Of a DNA stretch of 64,000 bases, positions 54,336-64,000 are shown piece after piece. Source of the stretch: JBFGJY01 sp041576975 (lineage in GTDB: Bacteria > Pseudomonadota > Gammaproteobacteria > UBA4575); contig JBFGJY010000001.1 in assembly GCA_041576975.1 (NCBI GenBank), forward strand, positions 1 through 64,000, read 5' to 3'. Both the position numbers and the translations under genes were made by a program. A model generated the notes under the pieces. That model saw nothing but the letters and a program-made list of their open reading frames with translations. It ran no database searches and had not been told where the DNA came from. Within the stretch, counting starts at the first letter, position 1; every line of letters starts with the position of its first letter.

Positions 54336-55676
54336 GTGTTAGATAAAGTTGTTATTGCCAATCGTGGCGAAATCGCACTACGCATCTTACGTGCATGCCG
54401 TGATATGGGAATTAAAACAGTCGCAATTTATTCGGAAGCCGATCGCGATTTAATGCATATCGGTATGGCGGATGAAGCCGTTTGTGTGGGCCCTGCGTCT
54501 GCAGCAGAAAGTTATTTAAATATTCCTGCCATTATCAGTGCTGCAGAAGTAACTGATGCGTCAGCGATTCATCCAGGCTATGGATTTTTATCTGAGAACC
54601 CTGAGTTTGCTGAGGTTGTTGAATCAAGTGGCTTCGTATTTATAGGGCCAACTGCCGAAACCATTCGCATGATGGGTGACAAGATTTCTGCTAAGCGTGC
54701 TATGGAGGCCGCGGGCGTTCCCTGTGTGCCTGGAAGTACAGAGCCCATTAGCGAAGATACAGATAAAAGCATGCGTATGGCACGAGACATTGGCTATCCA
54801 GTTATTATAAAAGCCGCTGGCGGTGGTGGTGGTCGCGGCATGCGCGTGGTATTTGAAGAAAGTAATCTAATTGAGGCTATTTCGCTCACTAGCACTGAAG
54901 CCAGAACTGCGTTTCATGATGATCGTGTGTATATGGAAAAATTTCTGCAAGGCCCTCGTCATGTTGAATTTCAAGTTCTTGCCGATACCCATGGTAACGC
55001 AATTCATTTATGTGAACGTGATTGCTCCATGCAACGCCGCAATCAAAAGGTCATAGAGGAAGCCCCCGCATTTGGTATTACAAAAGAACAACGTAATGCA
55101 ATTGGTGAACGTGTTACTGAGGCATGCCGCCAACTTGGTTATCGTGGTGCTGGCACCTTTGAATTTTTATTTGAAAACGGTGAGTTTTATTTCATTGAAA
55201 TGAATACGCGTGTGCAAGTTGAACATCCAGTAACAGAGATGATTACTGGTATCGATATCGTTAAACAACAATTATTAATTGCATCAGGTGAAAAACTTTC
55301 TTTTACGCAAGACGACATCAAAATCCGTGGGCATGCAATTGAATGTCGAATTAATGCTGAAGATCCATATAAGTTTATTCCTTGCCCAGGCAAGATCACT
55401 CATTTTCACTGCCCAGGTGGACCAGGTATTCGTGTCGATACTCATTTATACGATGGCTACGTGGTACCTCCTTACTATGACTCAATGATAGGAAAACTAT
55501 TAGCCTTAGGGCATAGTCGTGATGGCGCCATTACGCGTATGATTGGCGCATTGCACGAAATCGTAATTGATGGGATCACCACAAATATTCCTTTATTACA
55601 AGAGTTGATGCGTGATCAAGTGTTTGTTAATGCTAAGCACAACATTCACTATCTAGAAAACAAGCTTAAAGAATAA
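54336..55676 (+). CDS. accC: Biotin carboxylase of acetyl-CoA carboxylase
   Basis: The 446-residue protein has the start DKVVIANRGEIALRILRAC, the ATP-grasp motif AAGGGGGRGMR, and the conserved EMNTRVQVEHPVTE. It carboxylates the biotin of AccB with bicarbonate and ATP. The start codon is GTG, 23 bases after the accB stop. Confidence 0.96.
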   Translation: MLDKVVIANRGEIALRILRACRDMGIKTVAIYSEADRDLMHIGMADEAVCVGPASAAESYLNIPAIISAAEVTDASAIHPGYGFLSENPEFAEVVESSGFVFIGPTAETIRMMGDKISAKRAMEAAGVPCVPGSTEPISEDTDKSMRMARDIGYPVIIKAAGGGGGRGMRVVFEESNLIEAISLTSTEARTAFHDDRVYMEKFLQGPRHVEFQVLADTHGNAIHLCERDCSMQRRNQKVIEEAPAFGITKEQRNAIGERVTEACRQLGYRGAGTFEFLFENGEFYFIEMNTRVQVEHPVTEMITGIDIVKQQLLIASGEKLSFTQDDIKIRGHAIECRINAEDPYKFIPCPGKITHFHCPGGPGIRVDTHLYDGYVVPPYYDSMIGKLLALGHSRDGAITRMIGALHEIVIDGITTNIPLLQELMRDQVFVNAKHNIHYLENKLKE

Positions 55677-55702
55677 CTTTTCAACACGAATGCCTCGCTC
55701 TC

Positions 55703-56575
55703 GTGTTTGAAATCAGTCTTCGTATCACTCTAGGACAACATATTGCTGTTGAGGTAATCCTTGAGGAATTGGGTGCAATCTCCATTAGCTTACAAAACGC
55801 TGTAGATGACACACTATTTGTTCAGGAGTTTGGCGATACTCCTTTATGGAAACAAATTACACTTACAGCACTTTTCCAAGACAAGATAGAACTAGATCAC
55901 TTTCAAAATACACTTGAAGATCTTCTGGCTCGCCCCATAAAGATTTCGACCCGAATCATTGGCGAACAAGACTTGCAAAATACCTGGATGCAAGGATTAC
56001 AGCCTATGCAATTTGGCGAGTGATTATGGGTTTGTCCAAGCTGGTGCACCCCTCCCGATCCATTTGCAATAAATATTCAATTAGATCCCGGATTAGCCTT
56101 CGAAACGGGTACCCATCCAACTACTGCTCTATGCCTTGAGTGGTTAGCGAATAATACTCCTATGCATAAAGTGATTATTGATTTTGGTTGTGGTTCCGGC
56201 ATTCTTGCCATCGCTGCATATTATTTAGGCGCCAAAACAGTTTTCGCCATTGACCATGATACTCAATCAATTCAGACCACACATATTAACGCAGTACGCA
56301 ATCACCTACTGCCAAATAATCAGCTCAAGATTTTAATTTCAAATGACTTAAGTGGTGTGACATGTAAAGTGCTAATAGCAAATGTATTGTTGCAGCCCTT
56401 AGTTAAACTTGAACAACACTTCGCCGATGCAGTCACGCATTCTGGAAAAATAATATTATCCGGTATACTTCAGCATCAATTTGAAGAGCTCGCCAAAGCA
56501 TATCAGCCACATTTCAATATTGATCAAATATACTCAAAAAATGAATGGTTATTAGTTGCAGCAACTCGTCGTTAA
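55703..56575 (+). pseudogene. prmA: Ribosomal protein L11 methyltransferase, one in-frame TGA
   Basis: The frame is intact from 55703 to 56575 except for a single TGA at 56021-56023, in FGE-stop-LWVCPSW. In E. coli PrmA this position is Arg (FGERLWICPSW), so a CGA to TGA change explains it. Downstream the sequence keeps the family pattern in frame, with LDPGLAFETGTHPTT and the AdoMet loop DFGCGSGILAIA. The Glu in LAFE replaces the Gly of the normal LAFGTGTHPTT. PrmA methylates ribosomal protein L11 and is dispensable in E. coli. It lies between accC and a DUF3426 gene, the usual place. Confidence 0.85.
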
Positions 56576-56602
56576 AATTAAATTCCGCGAATCAAATTCC
56601 GA

Positions 56603-57391
56603 ATGTATACCAAATGTCCTGAATGTCATGCCATATTTCGCATTACTACGGAACAGCTAGAAATTGCTGATGGATTAGTTCGTTGCGGTCTATGTGATTC
56701 AGTATTTAATGGTAAAGACCACTTACATGAAGACTATGGACAGTCAACTACGCCTCCGCCGAGTTCTTTAGAGAAACAACAAGAGCCAAATGAAGAAAAC
56801 TTCTCAACTACTGATACCACTCAAGATTACTACGATCAACAAGATGATGATGAGGCCTTAATCAATGCAGATAAGATTCCTACAGTAATCAGAGACGACT
56901 TTGGCAGTGGCATACTATCTAATCCTAGCAATCCAATACAGATCGCTTTATGGACGATAGGAGCTATTGCGCTCGCGATATTTTTCCTCGGTCAAATCAC
57001 TTATTGGCAAGATGTAGATGTGTTACCACGACCTTGGGTAAATAATTTTTGTGCAGTTGTAGGCTGTAAATCCGATGTAGAGCAAGATCTTTCAGCAATT
57101 AGAATTTTAAATCGAAATATCTATACACATCCAAATGTAGAAAATGCATTGATGATTACTTTATCGTTTGTTAATGAAAGTGAAATCTCCCAACCATTTC
57201 CACTTTTACAAATCGCTCTATTGAACACACAAGGAGAAATTGTCGCGATTCGGCGTTTTTCACCTGAGGCTTATCTTGTTAATAAGACCCTTGCAACTAC
57301 ATTGATGCAGCCCAACCAGCCCGTTGGCGCGCGCCTTGAAGTCTTTGATCCAGGAAGTACAGTTATAGTCTATGAAATCGAGTTCTATTAA
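56603..57391 (+). CDS. MJ0042-type zinc-ribbon protein with DUF3426 domain
   Basis: The 262-residue protein has an N-terminal zinc ribbon with CPEC and CGLC pairs (residues 5-8 and 28-31), an acidic linker, one transmembrane helix (about 113-132) and a C-terminal DUF3426 domain. The architecture is known in gammaproteobacteria next to prmA and dusB. Its function is not known. It is 27 bases after the prmA stop. Confidence 0.85.
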   Translation: MYTKCPECHAIFRITTEQLEIADGLVRCGLCDSVFNGKDHLHEDYGQSTTPPPSSLEKQQEPNEENFSTTDTTQDYYDQQDDDEALINADKIPTVIRDDFGSGILSNPSNPIQIALWTIGAIALAIFFLGQITYWQDVDVLPRPWVNNFCAVVGCKSDVEQDLSAIRILNRNIYTHPNVENALMITLSFVNESEISQPFPLLQIALLNTQGEIVAIRRFSPEAYLVNKTLATTLMQPNQPVGARLEVFDPGSTVIVYEIEFY

Positions 57392-58340
57392 AGCGTCTGA
57401 TTCACCTAAGCCTTTGAAAATAGGCCTTATTCCTTAGATCCTAAAGTCCTGCTTGCCACAATGGCAGGAATTACCGACTCGGTATTTCGTAAAATCTGCA
57501 TACAACATGGTACCGGCACTACTGTCGCCAAAATACTCGCCTCTGATATTTCGCTTTAGCAAACTATAAAAAGTTCGACACGAGTAATAAAGTCTACTAA
57601 TCCGAATTCTCGCATTGTACAAATAGCTGGGTGAATCTAAGAATGATGGCTACTGCAACTCAATTTTGTGTGAACAAAGGTGCGCAAATCATTGACATCA
57701 TTATGGGTTGCCCTGCTAAAAAAGTTGGCAAAAAAAAGCTGGCTCCGCCTTACTAGAAAATGAAACAACAGTCGCTTAATTTTTAGAAGCAATGGATAAC
57801 ACAGTTGATGTACCCATTACTTTAAAAATACGAACCGGGATTTCTCCACAAAAACACAATGCTAGAAAAACATTGCACTACTTGCTGAATCTATAGGAAT
57901 CAAAGTGCTTGCCATACATTCGCGCACACGTCAATGCTTGTACCGAGGTGAAGTAGATTACAAAACAAAAAAATGTAAAATATTTGGTGGGTATGCCAGT
58001 TATTGCAAAAAAGAACTTGGCTTTTACTGAAGCAAATGCGATTATGATAGGGAGAGCAGCGCAAGGTAATCCTTGGATCTTTAACCAAGTGAATTGCTAC
58101 ATTAATACATAACAAGAAGTTGCCCACACCATCATCGGAAGAAATCAAAAACGTAATGCAAGCTCATGTTGATGACTTGTATTGACATTATGGAAGCAAA
58201 GTGGGTGTATGTGCTGCTCGAAAACATATCGCTTGATATCTAAAAAAATTTACAAGCTATGCGATATTTAAAGATGCATTGTTGCAAACAGTGGTACATT
58301 GCAACAACAAAAACTATTTACAGAATTCTTTAAATATCCG
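57372..58340 (+). pseudogene. dusB: Decayed tRNA-dihydrouridine synthase B
   Basis: Fragments of DusB appear in order in changing frames. VLLATMAGITDSVFRKIC lies near 57440-57500, SRIVQIAG near 57610, the core GAQIIDIIMGCPAKKV near 57680-57725, TLKIRTG-like sequence near 57820, and a C-terminal tail ending near 58340. At least six stops and several frame changes separate them. The gene normally modifies U17 in tRNA and is cotranscribed with fis. The start overlaps the end of the DUF3426 gene. The fis gene beyond it is intact. Confidence 0.9.
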
Positions 58341-58366
58341 CTAGCCTACAACTTGGAGTTAGTCGC

Positions 58367-58648
58367 ATGATTGCATCGTTTTCTACCGCTCAAGTAACCA
58401 ACTTACATAGCGAACGCCGCAAGCAACCTTTACGTGACACGGTTACAAATTCTTTACGCCTGTATTTAAACCAATTAAGCGGTCATGAACCTGAAGACCT
58501 TTATAAAATGTTCATAGAAGAAGTTGAACGTCCGCTTCTAGAATCTGTTATGCAGTACTGCAATGGCAATCAAACAAAAGCAGCTATGTATTTAGGCCTC
58601 AATCGCGGCACACTCCGTAAAAAGCTCAAAATATATGGGCTGAATTAG
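58367..58648 (+). CDS. fis: Nucleoid protein Fis
   Basis: The 93-residue protein has the N-terminal beta-hairpin arm, and the C-terminal helix-turn-helix NQTKAAMYLGLNRGTLRKKL. Fis binds and bends DNA to regulate rRNA promoters and to act as a nucleoid factor. The arrangement dusB-fis is kept although dusB is decayed. A GGAG site precedes the ATG. Confidence 0.95.
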   Translation: MIASFSTAQVTNLHSERRKQPLRDTVTNSLRLYLNQLSGHEPEDLYKMFIEEVERPLLESVMQYCNGNQTKAAMYLGLNRGTLRKKLKIYGLN

Positions 58649-58696
58649 TCACCCAAATTTTTTTAGATTATTTCATAGGCCAGCTCCACTAGGCAG

Positions 58697-60250
58697 ATGG
58701 TTCGTCGTGCGTTAATTAGCGTTTCCGATAAATCAGGCGCTGTAGAATTTGCTCGTGCGCTAAGCAAACTAAATATTGAGCTCTTATCTACTGGCGGTAC
58801 TGCAGATCTGCTAAGTAATGACGGGCTAAACGTTACAGAAGTCTCCGACTACACAGGATTTCCAGAAATCATGGATAGTCGTGTTAAGACATTGCATCCA
58901 AAAATTCATGGCGGCATCCTTGGTCGCCGTGACATCGATAAACAAGTCATGCAAGAGCATGGTATTGCGCCTATAGATCTAGTTGTAATCAACCTCTATC
59001 CGTTTGCTGCAACTGTCGCCAAACCAAATTGTTCATTGGAGGATGCAATTGAGAATATCGATATTGGTGGCCCTGCTATGTTGCGTGCCGCAGCAAAAAA
59101 TTATGCCCATGTTGCCGTAGTTGTAGACCCAACGGACTACCCCAAAATTGTTAACTTGCTTAATAAAGGTGATGCAGTGCTCGATCAAGACATGCGGTTT
59201 GACCTTGCAGTGAAGGCATTTGAGCATACCGCTCAATACGACGGTATGATTGCAAATTATTTAGGCAAAAAATTGCCTGGAAACCAGACGATTTTCCCGC
59301 GCACACTAAATCTTCAATACCGGCTATCACAGGTGCTGCGCTATGGAGAAAACCCTCATCAACGCGGTGCCTTTTATGTCGAAGAAGGCGCGCTCGAACC
59401 TAGTGTTGCAACCTCTGAAGTTATTCAAGGAAAACAATTATCATTTAACAATGTCGCTGATACCGATGCGGCTCTGGAATGTGTAAGACAATTTACTTCT
59501 CCCGCATGTGTCATCGTTAAACATGCCAATCCTTGTGGTGTGGCAACTGGTGACAATATTTCACAGGCCTATGAGCGCGCATATCAAACTGATCCTACCT
59601 CTGCATACGGTGGCATTATTGCTTTTAATCAAGAACTGGATGCTAAGACCGCAAGCAAGATAATTGATCGACAATTTGTTGAGGTTCTAATCGCGCCAGT
59701 CATTTCTGAGGCTGCCCGTGAAGCCTTAGCATCTAAAAAAAATATTCGCGTATTAGAGTGTGGGGTATGGAAAGGAACGATAGAATCATTCGATTACAAA
59801 CGCATAATTGGTGGTTTACTCGTACAAGATCGCGACTTAGGCGTTGTTGAAAAAGAAAATATAAAAATTGTCTCAAAACGTTCGCCCACGGTTAATGAGC
59901 TTGAAGACTTATTGTTTGCTTGGAGAGTAGTGAAATTTATAAAGTCTAATGCCATTGTCTATGCACATGATCAACAAACAATTGGTATAGGTGCAGGACA
60001 AATGAGTCGTGTTTATTCAGCTAAAATTGCTGCGATCAAAGCCCATGATGAAAACTTAGAGGTTGCTGGATCGGTAATGGCTTCCGATGCCTTCTTCCCA
60101 TTTCGCGATGCAATTGATGCAGCGCATGAAAACGGTATCACAGCCATTATTCAACCTGGCGGATCAAATAACGATGACGAAATTATTGCTGCAGTAGATG
60201 AATTTGAAATCTCTATGGTATTCACCGGCATGCGACACTTCCGCCATTAA
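58697..60250 (+). CDS. purH: Bifunctional AICAR transformylase/IMP cyclohydrolase
   Basis: The 517-residue protein has the IMP cyclohydrolase start RALISVSDKSGAVEFA and the GVTEVSDYTG-like region with the TLHPKIHGG motif, then the transformylase half with the ADTDAALECVRQF segment and VIVKHANPCG. It catalyses the last two steps of IMP synthesis. It follows fis by 48 bases and precedes an AEC permease gene and purD. Confidence 0.96.
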   Translation: MVRRALISVSDKSGAVEFARALSKLNIELLSTGGTADLLSNDGLNVTEVSDYTGFPEIMDSRVKTLHPKIHGGILGRRDIDKQVMQEHGIAPIDLVVINLYPFAATVAKPNCSLEDAIENIDIGGPAMLRAAAKNYAHVAVVVDPTDYPKIVNLLNKGDAVLDQDMRFDLAVKAFEHTAQYDGMIANYLGKKLPGNQTIFPRTLNLQYRLSQVLRYGENPHQRGAFYVEEGALEPSVATSEVIQGKQLSFNNVADTDAALECVRQFTSPACVIVKHANPCGVATGDNISQAYERAYQTDPTSAYGGIIAFNQELDAKTASKIIDRQFVEVLIAPVISEAAREALASKKNIRVLECGVWKGTIESFDYKRIIGGLLVQDRDLGVVEKENIKIVSKRSPTVNELEDLLFAWRVVKFIKSNAIVYAHDQQTIGIGAGQMSRVYSAKIAAIKAHDENLEVAGSVMASDAFFPFRDAIDAAHENGITAIIQPGGSNNDDEIIAAVDEFEISMVFTGMRHFRH

Positions 60251-60423
60251 AATACTTTTAAAAATGCATCTTTTATTTTGTACCTTTGTTGCAGTGTATT
60301 CTGCAATGCTCACTTAACATAGATGTAATCTATATATCTTAATTACGATATGCATTGTCTCAAAAAAAACTCAGTATTTTTTAAAAGTACTTAACACAAC
60401 AGTTCAACACCTAGAACAGGCCA

Positions 60424-61314
60424 ATGGAGCTTTTCGTTCAAATTTCCAGCATCATGTTTCCAATAATCACCATTGTGGTGTTAGGTACGGTTCTTGGTCG
60501 AGTTTGGCAACTCGATATGGATACAGCGAATCGTATTAATTTAGATGTATTTGTGCCTGCACTTGTATTTTCAGTCTTTAGTGATAAGTCTTTTGCACTA
60601 TCACATCATCTTCCACTAGCTGCTGCCGGATTAGCCGTTGTGTTGATCGCCGGAATAGCCGCTTTGTTAATTTCTAAATTTACTGGCTACTCATTTAGAA
60701 CCATTGCACCTCCGATGATGTTTCATAATGCAGGTAATGTTGGTTTGCCCTTGATGAGCCTTGCATTTGGAAAATCAGGTTTGATAACTGGCTTGGTGTT
60801 GTTTTTAGTTGGTAGTCTCACACACTTTGGTCTTGGCACGTTAATATTGGCTTCTGGACGCGGGATATTCGCACTTATTAAACAAGCCGTAATCTGGGCC
60901 GCTGTACTTGCGCTCTTAATTAATGCCTCACCAATAACTATTACAGAAAGTGTAATGTTACCAATTAGCATGCTAGGACAAATTGCCATACCTTTGATGT
61001 TATTTTCATTAGGCGTACGCCTAGCAAAAATAGATTTTCAAGAATGGAAGATTGGCATTGTGTTTGCCATACTTACACCACTCGTTGGGTTTAGCATTGC
61101 TTATATTGTCATACACTTCTTTGAGTTTACGTCTATACAAGCAGGGGCATTATTATTATTCGGTTCATTACCACCTGCGGTAATGAATTTTTTATTTGCA
61201 GAAAGATTCAATCAACAACCAAAATCAGTAGCATCAATTGTGCTACTTGGTAATCTTTTGGCTATTATTACTTTACCAATTGCACTAGCGTTTGTGCTTA
61301 CAAATTTTACTTAA
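60424..61314 (+). CDS. AEC family transporter (auxin efflux carrier-like permease)
   Basis: This 296-residue protein has about ten hydrophobic segments with the five-plus-five arrangement. The conserved FHNAGNVGLPLMSLAFG segment in the first half and LFGSLPPAVMNFLFA in the second identify the AEC family. The substrate is unknown. It sits between purH and purD and could be cotranscribed with purD, 36 bases away. Confidence 0.85.
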   Translation: MELFVQISSIMFPIITIVVLGTVLGRVWQLDMDTANRINLDVFVPALVFSVFSDKSFALSHHLPLAAAGLAVVLIAGIAALLISKFTGYSFRTIAPPMMFHNAGNVGLPLMSLAFGKSGLITGLVLFLVGSLTHFGLGTLILASGRGIFALIKQAVIWAAVLALLINASPITITESVMLPISMLGQIAIPLMLFSLGVRLAKIDFQEWKIGIVFAILTPLVGFSIAYIVIHFFEFTSIQAGALLLFGSLPPAVMNFLFAERFNQQPKSVASIVLLGNLLAIITLPIALAFVLTNFT

Positions 61315-61350
61315 TAAATAATAATTTAATACAGAAGGATTGACTTCGCA

Positions 61351-62634
61351 ATGAAGGTATTGGTAGTTGGTGGAGGTGGACGCGAACATGCCTTGGCTTG
61401 GAAACTATGCCAATCCACAAAAGTTACCCAAATATTTGTAGCACCAGGTAATGCCGGAACCGCACGTGAACCAAAAACAAAAAATGTTGATATCGATGCA
61501 GAAGATATTGCATCACTACTCGCTTTTGCTAAACAACAAAACATCGATTTAACCCTTGTGGGCCCTGAGGCACCGTTGGTAGCTGGTATTGTTGATCAAT
61601 TCAATTGCGAAAAATTACCCATCTTTGGACCTACAGCGGCAACCGCACAATTAGAAGGATCCAAAGCCTTTGCCAAGCAGTTTATGCAGCGCTACCACAT
61701 TCCAACCGGTGAATATGCTGTATTCACAAATCTCAAAGATGCAAGCGTATATATTTCATCTAAACCTGTTCCCGTTGTGATTAAGGCAGACGGCTTAGCG
61801 GCAGGTAAAGGCGTCGTTATTGCACAGACATATCTACAAGCAATGGAATGTGCTGAACAAATGTTAAGTGGCAAACGTTTTGGTCATGCTGGACAATGCA
61901 TTGTAGTCGAAGAATTTATTCAAGGTGAGGAAGCCAGTTTTATTTGTATGGTCGATGGTGAGCATGTGCTACCAATGGCAACCTCACAAGACCACAAAGC
62001 GCGTGATGAAGGAGATGTGGGCCCTAATACTGGAGGTATGGGCGCATATTCCCCTGCACCGATTGTGAATGATTCTATGCATCAACGTATCTTAGATGAA
62101 ATTATTTATCCAACCGTAAATGGTTTTGCACAACAAGGCACCCCATATATTGGATTTCTTTATGCTGGCCTAATGATTGATTCTCAATCCAACCCATATG
62201 TATTGGAATTTAATTGTCGCTTTGGCGATCCTGAAACTCAGCCAATTCTTATGCGCATGCAATCGGACTTAGCTGAATTATGTGTGGCAGCACTTGCAAA
62301 ACAATTAGATCAGCACAGTATTCAATGGGATGCGCGTTCTGCTCTAGGTGTAGTTCTTGCTGCCGACGGTTATCCTGAGGATTACGAAAAGGGTGAAGTA
62401 ATTCAAGGACTGCTACAGAAACAGCAAGACACACAAAAAATATTTCATGCAGGAACCAAATTGCATGATGACCAAGTTTTGACTAATGGTGGCCGAGTAT
62501 TGTGTGCGACTGCACTAGGAAACAATATTCGAGATGCACAAAGACATGCATATGAATTAGTGCAGCAAATTTCTTGGCCAAATATGTATTATCGTTCAGA
62601 TATCGGGTATCGAGCCATCACAAATAATTCTTAA
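61351..62634 (+). CDS. purD: Phosphoribosylamine-glycine ligase
   Basis: The 427-residue ATP-grasp enzyme has the start MKVLVVGGGGREHALAWKL, the ATP-site ADGLAAGKGVVIA, and TGGMGAYSPAPI. It attaches glycine to phosphoribosylamine in purine synthesis. The upstream region has a GAAGGA site. Confidence 0.96.
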   Translation: MKVLVVGGGGREHALAWKLCQSTKVTQIFVAPGNAGTAREPKTKNVDIDAEDIASLLAFAKQQNIDLTLVGPEAPLVAGIVDQFNCEKLPIFGPTAATAQLEGSKAFAKQFMQRYHIPTGEYAVFTNLKDASVYISSKPVPVVIKADGLAAGKGVVIAQTYLQAMECAEQMLSGKRFGHAGQCIVVEEFIQGEEASFICMVDGEHVLPMATSQDHKARDEGDVGPNTGGMGAYSPAPIVNDSMHQRILDEIIYPTVNGFAQQGTPYIGFLYAGLMIDSQSNPYVLEFNCRFGDPETQPILMRMQSDLAELCVAALAKQLDQHSIQWDARSALGVVLAADGYPEDYEKGEVIQGLLQKQQDTQKIFHAGTKLHDDQVLTNGGRVLCATALGNNIRDAQRHAYELVQQISWPNMYYRSDIGYRAITNNS

Positions 62635-63092
62635 ACGAGATTCAAAATATATATTCAGCGAAGCTACCTACTCTAGCGAAAATACTTGCACATCTCATTT
62701 AAGTATTTTTTCAATAAATTCAGGTGATTAAGAACTAAGAATCGTGCATTTAGTAATATTAAATAATTCTTATCTTGTAGAAAAGTTAAGTGTAGTAATT
62801 TTCTAAAATGCTTGATTGGCAGTTCAACAATTCCCACAAACTTATATTTATGAGGATGATAATCTGCGAATTAATGAAACAAGGTGCTTGATAAAGCGGT
62901 ACTACTAGCCGAGGCATAAGAAAACTATGAAATTGTATGTAATGGAGATCCTACTAAACTTGATCGTTTCAGATAATGCTTCTCTTTAGACATCGCGTAT
63001 TAGCGCACAGCTAAACCTAGTCCATCAATGGTTGAAAATACGATTGAAAGGGTATTTAAGGTTTTAGAATCTAGTAGCTGTAAACCACAACC
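62635..63092. other. Gene-free region between purD and rho
   Basis: About 460 bases have no ORF. One stretch near 62885-62950 reads DKAVLLAEA-stop-ENYEIV in one frame, slightly resembling the C-terminus of a GGDEF domain (DKALYRAK...), which may mean a lost gene, but the match is too short to support it. No terminator for rho or purD was found. Confidence 0.3.
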
Positions 63093-64000
63093 CTAGCGTT
63101 TCATTGCCACAAAAAACTCTTCATTTGTTTTTGTAGTCTGCATTCGACCTAACATGAAGTCCATGGCCTCAATTTCATCCATGGGGTGCAAGAATTTCCG
63201 TAGCACCCAAATCTTTTGCAGTTCTTCTTGATCTGTAATCAATTCCTCACGACGCGTACCGGAACGATTAATATTTATTGCTGGAAATACACGTTTTTCT
63301 GCAATACGGCGATCCATATGAATCTCCATGTTTCCCGTGCCTTTAAACTCTTCGTAAATGACTTCATCCATTTTGGAACCAGTTTCAACCAATGCCGTCG
63401 CAATAATGGTAAGACTGCCACCTTCTTCGATGTTGCGTGCTGCACCAAAAAAACGTTTAGGCCGTTGTAGCGCATTGGCATCTACACCACCTGTTAGTAC
63501 TTTTCCAGATGCCGGAACCACGGTGTTATAGGCTCGTGCTAAGCGTGTGATGGAATCAAGCAAGATCACCACATCACGTTTATGCTCCACCAATCGTTTC
63601 GCTTTCTCAATAACCATTTCTGCAACTTGTACATGTCGGCTGGCAGGTTCATCAAAAGTACTCGATACTACCTCGCCTTGTACCATACGCTCCATTTCTG
63701 TCACTTCTTCTGGTCGTTCATCGATAAGCAATACGATTAAATAACATTCAGGATGGTTAGACGTAATACTCTGCGCAATATTTTGCAGCATCAAAGTCTT
63801 ACCAGCTTTGGGAGGAGAAACAATTAACCCGCGCTGACCCTTACCAATAGGTGCGCAGATATCAATAATTCGAGCAGTGATATCTTCAGTGCTGCCATTA
63901 CCGCGTTCTAGTTTTAAGCGTTCATCTGGATGCAAGGGAGTTAAGTTTTCAAACAAAACTTTGCGTTTTGCATTTTCTGGTTTATCAAAATTAATTTGAT
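63093..64000 (-). CDS. rho: Transcription termination factor Rho (C-terminal part)
   Basis: The frame runs off the right edge of the window: about 300 residues of the C-terminal ATPase part are present. Visible are the Walker A motif PKAGKTLML, Walker B VVILLDSITRLARAY with the Q-loop GGVDANALQRPKRFFG, and the R-loop and C-terminus with RMQTTKTNEEFF. Rho is a hexameric RNA helicase that ends transcription. The frame continues upstream (plus-strand 63957-64000 still codes VLFEN and preceding residues), so the start lies beyond base 64000. Confidence 0.96.
   Translation of the reverse strand, partial: QINFDKPENAKRKVLFENLTPLHPDERLKLERGNGSTEDITARIIDICAPIGKGQRGLIVSPPKAGKTLMLQNIAQSITSNHPECYLIVLLIDERPEEVTEMERMVQGEVVSSTFDEPASRHVQVAEMVIEKAKRLVEHKRDVVILLDSITRLARAYNTVVPASGKVLTGGVDANALQRPKRFFGAARNIEEGGSLTIIATALVETGSKMDEVIYEEFKGTGNMEIHMDRRIAEKRVFPAININRSGTRREELITDQEELQKIWVLRKFLHPMDEIEAMDFMLGRMQTTKTNEEFFVAMKR

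Noticed and set aside
56021..56023. Selenocysteine codon in prmA
   Set aside because: The TGA replaces an Arg found in homologs, explained by a CGA to TGA change. The following bases form only a weak stem and no selA or selB is in view.
62885..62950. Remnant of a GGDEF (diguanylate cyclase) gene between purD and rho
   Set aside because: Only about 16 codons with one stop resemble the GGDEF C-terminus. The match is too short to separate from chance, although it would fit the orphan c-di-GMP riboswitch.
1..64000. CRISPR arrays, tRNA or rRNA genes, prophage
   Set aside because: Reading both strands showed no regularly spaced direct repeats, no tRNA cloverleaf, no rRNA sequence and no phage structural genes.

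Overview
The window is a piece of a gammaproteobacterial chromosome of low-to-moderate G+C (about 40% by eye). The placement rests on gene order and family content: groES-groEL under a CIRCE operator, fxsA, cutA-dsbD, aroQ-accB-accC, prmA, a DUF3426 zinc-ribbon protein, dusB-fis, purH, purD and rho. Class I gshA, bpt and ampD are also typical. No rRNA, tRNA, CRISPR array or complete insertion sequence was seen. The window is fully assembled sequence except for rho, which runs off the right edge.

Left part (1-12.2 kb): a small membrane protein, a SlyD-like PPIase, a CAP-domain lipoprotein, a secreted lipase-like hydrolase, a DUF971-MoaD fusion, a NorD/CbbO-type VWA protein, a uracil-DNA-glycosylase-family protein, a Rieske ferredoxin, a DUF4126 protein and a ferredoxin-NADP reductase. 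A decayed thioredoxin-TPR gene (cnoX/ybbN type) and an unidentified decayed gene lie among them.

Repeat-rich accessory part (12.2-19.5 kb): a subtilase, a c-di-GMP-I riboswitch with no gene behind it, an unknown ORF, a frameshifted methyltransferase, a histone-H1-like protein, a Hanks-type kinase next to a SixA phosphatase, a frameshifted chalcone-isomerase-like gene, a SIS-only KdsD-like protein and an M48-peptidase stub. Most copies of a short dispersed palindromic repeat sit here; another pair brackets a SnoaL-type gene of visibly higher G+C at 51.6-52.4 kb.

Middle (19.5-34 kb): hydrolases, a TVP38-dihydrolipoamide-dehydrogenase-like fusion followed by the radical SAM protein ArsS (arsenosugar pathway), an RND efflux pair with an AI-2E family permease, an SDR enzyme, a creatininase-family protein, a MotA/ExbB plus OmpA pair and an unusual truncated globin.

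Selenium locus (35.4-42 kb): an EgtB-like protein matching SenA is divergent from a TIGR04348-type glycosyltransferase matching SenB. About 2 kb further on are a sugar-nucleotidyltransferase and a SelD fused to its TIGR03169-type FAD/NAD oxidoreductase. Together these could make selenophosphate, the selenosugar and finally selenoneine, provided hercynine is supplied from outside the window. I consider this the most interesting system here.

Right part (42.9-64 kb): conserved housekeeping blocks, with prmA interrupted by a single in-frame TGA and dusB heavily decayed although fis downstream is intact. The number of broken genes (cnoX, dusB, prmA, an M48 peptidase, two homopolymer frameshifts, one unidentified gene) suggests a genome undergoing gene loss, for example in a host-associated or bottlenecked lineage. 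The two homopolymer cases could instead be sequencing errors.
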